A stretch of DNA of 44,306 nt, taken from assembly GCA_019638615.1 (NCBI GenBank), contig JAHBTL010000047.1, forward strand, positions 1 through 44,306. The letters are read 5' to 3'. The stretch is from Chitinophagaceae bacterium. GTDB taxonomy: Bacteria > Bacteroidota > Bacteroidia > Chitinophagales > Chitinophagaceae. Every line of letters begins with the position of its first letter. The stretch's first letter is position 1. The notes under the pieces are model-generated. The model was not told where the DNA came from, did no database searches, and was given only the letters and a program-made list of their open reading frames with translations. A program made the position numbers and the translations under genes. Positions 40,627 to 44,306 of the stretch are shown here, one piece after another.

Positions 40627-41148
40627 CTACAAAAATATCCCGGCTATTTGTTTCCAGTTTTCAACCCGTTCATAGCCCTTTTCGTGCGCGTTCATAATTG
40701 TACTGTATAAATAGGGCTTACCATTAAAATGTACAAGGTTGCGGGTGTGGTCATCTATCATATAATCGCCCGATATCATTCTTTTATCACCACATAAAAC
40801 CAGTTGCCGCCAGGTAAGGAAAGGGAAATGCTCTTCCAGCCATTCAAGCTTGTCTTTTAAAGAATTAGGAAACTCAGTGGCGGCAGAAACGATGAATACT
40901 TCGTATTTTTTATTCAGCTCATTCATTACGTCCACACAGTCTTCCATTACAGGCAAATGCCTGAAGAATCCCTTGCTGTATAACCTGCTGCGTACTGTTT
41001 CTTTATGCTGTTCCGGTATGCCCAGCATCCAGGAACCTGTCATCTTTGAATAATCAACATCGTTCCCGTAATGTTCCCTGTACCAATCCATCATAGCACC
41101 CATCGTATCTGCCATTACCTCATCCATGTCTATAATAATCCTTTCCAT
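40627..41148 (-). CDS. 5'(3')-deoxyribonucleotidase (NT5C-like HAD phosphatase)
   Basis: This 173-residue cytoplasmic HAD-superfamily phosphatase belongs to the NT5C group, which dephosphorylates deoxyribonucleoside monophosphates. Motif I is RIIIDMDEVMADT, with nucleophile Asp7 and acid/base Asp9. The DMDEVMADT pattern is typical of NT5C. Motif II is VFIVSAATEFPNSL and a lysine-containing motif III region follows (LKDKLEWLEEHFPFLTW). Motif IV is YMIDDHTRNL. Length is normal. It lies alone, upstream end facing an 110-base gap to uvrA. A possible -7 element TATCTTTA lies at 41180-41187 on the reverse strand. Its role would be nucleotide pool control; specificity inferred. Confidence 0.9.
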   Translation of the reverse strand: MERIIIDMDEVMADTMGAMMDWYREHYGNDVDYSKMTGSWMLGIPEQHKETVRSRLYSKGFFRHLPVMEDCVDVMNELNKKYEVFIVSAATEFPNSLKDKLEWLEEHFPFLTWRQLVLCGDKRMISGDYMIDDHTRNLVHFNGKPYLYSTIMNAHEKGYERVENWKQIAGIFL

Positions 41149-41258
41149 ATCATACCATTTAAAAGACCCGTTTATATTGTAAAGATACTATTCCGGCACA
41201 GAGCATATGCCCTGGATTTTTTAGCCGCAGATTTGTTCACCGCAGGCAAATATGCAGA

Positions 41259-44192
41259 TTAAATCGGCGCATCTGCGGCAATTTCTTTTTCAAAATTCAG
41301 TTCTTCTTTCAGGTAAAAACCGGTATAGCTTTCCTTACAGTTCATTAATCCTTCAGGAGTGCCTTCGAACAGTATTTTACCGCCACCATCTCCTCCTTCC
41401 GGGCCGAGATCGATGATATGATCCGCTACTTTTATTACATCCATGTTGTGCTCTATTACCAGTACGGTGTTTCCCCTGTCGGTGAGTTTATTCAGCACCT
41501 CAAGCAAATGCTGGATGTCTTCAAAATGCAGGCCTGTTGTAGGCTCATCAAGAATATAAAAAGTTTTACCTGTATCTTTTTTAGCCAGCTCGGTCGACAA
41601 TTTCACGCGCTGCGCTTCACCGCCGCTCAATGTAACTGCATTTTGACCCAGCGTAATATAGCCCAACCCTACTTCCTGCAATACTTTTATTTTCCTGTAG
41701 AGGTAAGGAACGTTCTGAAAAAACTCCACCGCGTCATCCACTGTCATGTCTAATACATCACTGATCGATTTTCCTTTGTACCGGATTTCCAGGGTTTCGC
41801 GGTTGTATCTTTTACCCTGGCATTTTTCGCATGGAACATATACATCGGGCAGGAAATTCATTTCTATAACACGCATGCCGCCGCCTTCGCAAACCTCGCA
41901 TCGCCCGCTTTTTACATTGAATGAAAATCTTCCCGCATTATAGCCCCGTATTTTTGCTTCGGGAATATTGGCAAACAACTGCCTGATCTCGGTAAAAAAT
42001 CCGCAATAAGTAGCCGGGTTGCTGCGGGGCGTGCGTCCTATAGGCGACTGATCAATTTCAATGACTTTATCAATATTTTCCAGCCCTTTCACCGAGCTGT
42101 ATTCAAGCGGCTGCATTCTTGAATGGTAAGCATGCCTGCTTAATACAGGATACAGGGTTTCGTTGATTAGCGTGGATTTACCGCTTCCGCTTACGCCGGT
42201 CACCAGGATTAATTTGCCTAACGGGAATTTTACGTTTACCTTCTGCAGGTTATTGCCGTTGGCTCCTTTTATTTCCAGGAATTTCCCGTTCCCCTTTCTT
42301 CTTTCCGCGGGCGTTTTGATTTGCCGGTGACCGTTCAGGTACGATGAAGTAAGCGTATTCAGCTTTAACAGCTCCTTCGGCTTGCCCTGCGCCACAATTT
42401 TACCGCCGTGATAGCCGGCGCGCGGCCCGATGTCGATAAGATAATCGGCTGCCAGCATTATATCCTTGTCGTGCTCCACTACCAGTACGCTGTTGCCGAT
42501 ATCGCGGAGGTTTTTCAGCGCCGTAATCAACCGCTGGTTATCCCGCTGATGCAAACCAATGGAAGGCTCATCGAGTATATATGTAATGCCCTGGAGCTGC
42601 GATCCTATCTGGGTAGCCAGGCGTATGCGTTGCGATTCACCGCCGCTCAGGGTACGGGAAGGACGATTGAGCGTAAGATAAGTAAGCCCTACATCCAGTA
42701 AAAAGCCCAGCCGCTCCCGTATCTCTTTTAATACATCCTTTGCTATGGCGTTTTGCTTGTCGCTTAAACGGTTCTCTATACCCGAAAACCAATGCATCAA
42801 TGCATCCAGGTTCAACAGACTGAGCTCCGAAATATTTTTACCGTCTACCTTAAACCACAGGCTTTCTTTTTTTAGCCTGGCTCCGTTACAGGCTTCACAG
42901 GTTCTCAGCTCCATGAATTGCTCTACCCATTGCTGGATACTTTCGCTGGTACCGCCCGCGAACCATCTCTTCAGCTGGTTAATAATTCCTTCAAATTCGG
43001 TAGCATATATCTGTCCGCCTGTTTCCACCTCTTCAAAGTTGATGGCTGTTTCCTCACTGCTTTCTTCCGTACCATATAACAGCAGGTTCATCGCTTTGAC
43101 CGAAAGATCTTTGACCGGCTTATCAAGGCTGATCTTATTTTTCTTTGCCAACTGCTGCACCTGCTTAAAAATATACGCATCTCTTTCTTCTCCTAACGGT
43201 GCAATGGCTCCTTCATTAATGCTAAGCTCACGGTTAGGTATAACCGCTTCCATGCTTACCTGGTATACCGATCCCAATCCTTTGCAAACCGGGCAGGCAC
43301 CGTAAGGGGAGTTGAAGGAAAAGCTGTTGGGAGATGGCTCTTCGTAAGAAATGCCGGTATCCTCACACATCAGCGACTTTGAATACGACGCCTCGCCGGC
43401 GCCCGCTTTTTTGGAGATCTTATCATCAGCCGGGCTCACAAATAAAAGATCCTTCCCCATTTTTAATGCCTGCTGTACGCTCTGGCTGATCCTTATCCTG
43501 AATTCCTCTTCTACCTTCAACCGGTCTATTACCACTTCAATATCATGGATCTTATACCGGTCAACCTGCATTTTGGGAACAAGGTCCTTGATCTCCCCGT
43601 CCACCCTTACTTTCACATATCCTTTCTTACGGATTTCCTCGAACAGTTCCCGGTAATGCCCCTTGCGTCCCCTGACCAGGGGGGCAAGGATGGAAATTTT
43701 TTGTGCCCTGAATTTTTTGAAAATATTCTGCACAATTTCCTCTTCGCTCCATTTCACCATCTGCTTCCCGGTATTGTATGAATATGCCTGGCCGATCCTC
43801 GCAAATAAAAGACGCAGGAAATCATACACTTCGGTAACCGTTCCTACTGTGGAGCGGGGATTTTTGTTGGTGGTTTTTTGCTCAATGGAGATAACAGGGG
43901 AAAGCCCCGAAATCTTGTCTACATCCGGGCGCTCCATGTCGCCTATGAACTGGCGTGCGTATGCGCCGAATGTTTCCATGTAACGTCGTTGCCCTTCGGC
44001 GTAAATCGTATCAAACGCCAGCGACGATTTGCCGCTGCCGCTAATGCCGGTTATAACCACCAATTGATTTTTGGGGATATTGATATCAAGATTCTTCAGG
44101 TTGTGCACTCTTGCGCCCATTACTTCGATCTGCTCATGATCGGGCGATGCTTCCATAACCGGAGATGTATCGGATTGCTTTGCTCTAGCCAT
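41259..44192 (-). CDS. uvrA: UvrABC excinuclease subunit A
   Basis: This is the 977-residue damage-recognition ATPase of nucleotide excision repair. It carries two ABC modules: Walker A GISGSGKS (49-56) and a second GVSGSGKS, with signatures LSGGESQRIRLATQ and LSGGEAQRVKLSTEL, and Walker B YILDEPSIGLH and YILDEPTTGLH. The C-terminal zinc module is intact (CEVC ... CEKC). The N-terminal zinc module has lost one cysteine: Cys276-x-x-Thr279 replaces the first CxxC, while Cys300 and Cys303 remain. Another CxxC (LRTCEACNGARL) lies in the insertion region. It is somewhat longer than E. coli UvrA (940). A perfect -7 motif lies ten bases upstream. Function secure. Confidence 0.97.
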   Translation of the reverse strand: MARAKQSDTSPVMEASPDHEQIEVMGARVHNLKNLDINIPKNQLVVITGISGSGKSSLAFDTIYAEGQRRYMETFGAYARQFIGDMERPDVDKISGLSPVISIEQKTTNKNPRSTVGTVTEVYDFLRLLFARIGQAYSYNTGKQMVKWSEEEIVQNIFKKFRAQKISILAPLVRGRKGHYRELFEEIRKKGYVKVRVDGEIKDLVPKMQVDRYKIHDIEVVIDRLKVEEEFRIRISQSVQQALKMGKDLLFVSPADDKISKKAGAGEASYSKSLMCEDTGISYEEPSPNSFSFNSPYGACPVCKGLGSVYQVSMEAVIPNRELSINEGAIAPLGEERDAYIFKQVQQLAKKNKISLDKPVKDLSVKAMNLLLYGTEESSEETAINFEEVETGGQIYATEFEGIINQLKRWFAGGTSESIQQWVEQFMELRTCEACNGARLKKESLWFKVDGKNISELSLLNLDALMHWFSGIENRLSDKQNAIAKDVLKEIRERLGFLLDVGLTYLTLNRPSRTLSGGESQRIRLATQIGSQLQGITYILDEPSIGLHQRDNQRLITALKNLRDIGNSVLVVEHDKDIMLAADYLIDIGPRAGYHGGKIVAQGKPKELLKLNTLTSSYLNGHRQIKTPAERRKGNGKFLEIKGANGNNLQKVNVKFPLGKLILVTGVSGSGKSTLINETLYPVLSRHAYHSRMQPLEYSSVKGLENIDKVIEIDQSPIGRTPRSNPATYCGFFTEIRQLFANIPEAKIRGYNAGRFSFNVKSGRCEVCEGGGMRVIEMNFLPDVYVPCEKCQGKRYNRETLEIRYKGKSISDVLDMTVDDAVEFFQNVPYLYRKIKVLQEVGLGYITLGQNAVTLSGGEAQRVKLSTELAKKDTGKTFYILDEPTTGLHFEDIQHLLEVLNKLTDRGNTVLVIEHNMDVIKVADHIIDLGPEGGDGGGKILFEGTPEGLMNCKESYTGFYLKEELNFEKEIAADAPI

Positions 44193-44202
44193 AAAATATT
44201 AG

Positions 44203-44210
44203 CAAATATA
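44203..44210 (-). promoter_or_regulatory. Candidate -7 element of uvrA
   Basis: On the reverse strand this reads TATATTTG, a perfect TAnnTTTG, ten bases upstream of the uvrA ATG. The spacing is almost the same as for the PUL 2 sigma gene. No well-placed -33 element is visible. Confidence 0.4.
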
Positions 44211-44247
44211 CTAAAAAATATAGCAAAAAAGGCTGGGGAAGGTTTCT

Positions 44248-44282
44248 GATTTGAGATTTGAAATTTGAAATTTGAAATTTGA
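44248..44282. repeat. Tandem 7-bp repeat upstream of uvrA
   Basis: Five consecutive units of the heptamer RATTTGA (two GATTTGA, three AATTTGA) span 44248-44282, about 55 bases upstream of the uvrA start. A partial sixth unit (GATGAAA) follows. Heptamers are prone to slippage, so the number may vary between strains. Confidence 0.8.
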
Positions 44283-44306
44283 GATGAAATACAACCTGCA
44301 ACCTGT

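Noticed and set aside
41224-41279. Inverted repeat GCCGCAGAT / ATCTGCGGC around the uvrA stop
   Set aside because: The 38-base spacing is too wide for a clear terminator and one arm lies in the coding end of uvrA.
42745-43305. 186-residue forward frame opposite uvrA
   Set aside because: Antisense to a universally conserved gene.
44248-44282. Possible CRISPR array
   Set aside because: The units are 7 bp and contiguous, without spacers; no cas genes are present.

Overview
The window comes from a chromosome of the phylum Bacteroidota, most likely family Chitinophagaceae. The grounds are two complete ECF sigma / FecR anti-sigma / SusC / SusD sets, promoter-like TTTG and TAnnTTTG motifs in place of sigma70 boxes, no Shine-Dalgarno sequences at starts, STN-domain SusC proteins and a DUF4974-type FecR C-terminus. 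I see no rRNA, tRNA, CRISPR array, prophage or intact transposase.

Layout. (1) 134-4466, forward: an LdhA-type D-lactate dehydrogenase, an SBF-like bile-acid/sodium symporter family carrier, an MscS channel and a YbjJ-like MFS carrier. (2) 4565-22505, forward: a large polysaccharide/glycoside utilisation locus (PUL 1). It has ECF sigma, FecR, SusC, SusD, a GH92 alpha-mannosidase, a DUF1080 (3-keto-disaccharide hydrolase-like) protein, two tandem DUF4038/GH140-like glycosidases, a Tat-exported Gfo/Idh/MocA oxidoreductase and a 1142-residue protein with a HEAT-like solenoid and two DUF1080 domains. (3) 22506-23704: gene-free DNA full of palindromic repeats. (4) 23705-27313: overlapping genes for 5-oxoprolinase (pxpB, pxpC, pxpA) and an NRAMP-like carrier. 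(5) 27314-29089: a small hypothetical gene, a reverse-strand DinB-family gene and two kinds of repeat. (6) 29090-39258: PUL 2, with ECF sigma, FecR, SusC, SusD and a GH106 alpha-L-rhamnosidase. (7) 39259-44306: a strong terminator hairpin, a thioredoxin-like gene remnant, then reverse-strand genes for an unknown 162-residue protein, a 5'(3')-deoxyribonucleotidase and UvrA.

How the genes work together. In each PUL the SusC STN domain should sense glycan capture and signal through FecR to the sigma factor, which then switches on the susCD genes. PUL 1 combines ordinary exo-glycosidases with an exported Gfo/Idh/MocA enzyme and three DUF1080 domains. That mix suggests a cell-envelope oxidation-then-cleavage (3-keto) route for glycosides; this is inference from families and context. 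The pxp operon recycles 5-oxoproline to glutamate, and its NRAMP-like partner lacks the canonical metal-binding motifs, so it may carry 5-oxoproline.

The most unusual non-coding signal is a pair of small MITE-like elements (about 142 bp at 17520 and 115 bp at 28932). They have matching terminal inverted repeats, 9-bp or near-9-bp target duplications, a compensatory stem change and a reverse-complemented hairpin loop between copies. A second dispersed repeat of about 250 bp (23067 and 27929) and REP-like palindromes fill the remaining large gaps.
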